Shown here: positions 63,810 through 64,000 of the stretch, one piece after another
How the letters are laid out: every line of letters begins with the position of its first letter
Numbering within the stretch: the stretch's first letter is position 1
Origin: Vanilla planifolia
Taxonomy: Eukaryota; Streptophyta; Magnoliopsida; Asparagales; Orchidaceae
Direction: 5' to 3'
NCBI GenBank assembly: GCA_023846275.1
Contig: JAIUJO010000145.1
Coordinates: 827,001-891,000, forward strand
Length of the DNA: 64,000 bases
Position numbers and translations under genes: made by a program
The notes under the pieces: generated by a model
The model's database searches: none
Seen by the model: the letters and a program-made list of their open reading frames with translations, nothing else
Told to the model about the DNA's origin: nothing

Positions 63810-64000
63810 TGCATCATTATCAACATATATTTGAACCATTACTTTGTCAAAAATGTGGTCATAATAGAAAAAATGTGTTTTTGTGGTAGGTAATGTCAAT
63901 CTCATTTAGTTTAAATTGCCATCTCTACCTAAATTTTTTTTTTGAATCTTAAAAATAATATTATGCTAGTTTAGGAGAATAACATTTGGTTATCAATATG
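63810..64000 (+). repeat. Start of a further integrase module
   Basis: Resembles 62670-62865: ATCAACATATATTTG, then AAAAATGTG/AAACATAT, then TTTTTGTGGTAG(G/A)TAATGTCA, TCATTTAGTTTAAAT and a TAGTTTAGGA(G/C)AATAA block. So at least one more module follows the RT fragment and continues beyond the window. Confidence 0.65.

Noticed and set aside
1-64000. CRISPR arrays, operons, tRNA genes, telomere repeats
   Set aside because: No spaced identical repeats, no clustered coding frames, no convincing tRNA arms and no CCCTAAA arrays were seen.

Overview
Very AT-rich nuclear plant DNA (roughly three quarters A+T by eye) with no intact host gene that I can support. The longest open frames are about 60-104 codons, and those I could place belong to decayed transposable elements. 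The plant assignment rests on a minus-strand 5S rRNA relic (981-1090) that matches the canonical plant 5S without gaps, on plant-type Ty1/Copia and Ty3/Gypsy pol remnants, and on an L1-type LINE. In the 5S relic most differences are C-to-T or G-to-A, and the CpG positions are hit. This suggests that long deamination of methylated cytosine produced the composition. A seed plant with an old, slowly purged repeat fraction fits, such as a Gnetales-like gymnosperm or an AT-rich parasitic lineage. The species cannot be read from the window.

Layout. 1-7.4 kb: purine-rich tract, 5S relic, and an AT-rich repeat (C1, 1430-3340) with a diverged second copy (C2) at 53390-55335. 7.4-16.2 kb: a Copia element with two recognisable LTRs and a short interior, a minus-strand Gypsy integrase fragment, plus-strand Copia integrase modules in tandem, a Copia RT piece, then a second Copia RT-RNase H piece. 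16.2-23 kb: AT-rich, nearly featureless, with a short TA/TAGATA microsatellite. 23.1-23.8 kb: a 383-bp unit duplicated in tandem. 23.8-29.3 kb: minus-strand L1-like LINE with endonuclease, RT and RNase H-like pieces. 29.3-33.4 kb: unassigned. 33.4-38.1 kb: plus-strand Gypsy element (LTR, gag, protease, RT, LTR). 38.1-41.5 kb: mostly unassigned, with a primer-binding-site-like motif. 41.5-44.9 kb: second copy of the 3' portion of the LINE repeat. 44.9-53.4 kb: AT-rich, almost nothing recognisable. 56.2-60.3 kb: Copia pol plus 3' LTR. 60.3-64 kb: a second copy of the Gypsy-integrase / tandem Copia-integrase composite, running off the window end.

The main structural result is a colinear direct duplication. 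About 9.0-14.4 kb is repeated at about 58.6-63.8 kb, in the same order and mixture of orientations, and the flanking C1/C2 repeats have a similar spacing. The composite therefore existed before it was copied. I found no evidence for a new functional system. Everything recognisable is old, broken transposon sequence, and the value of the window lies in its repeat stratigraphy.
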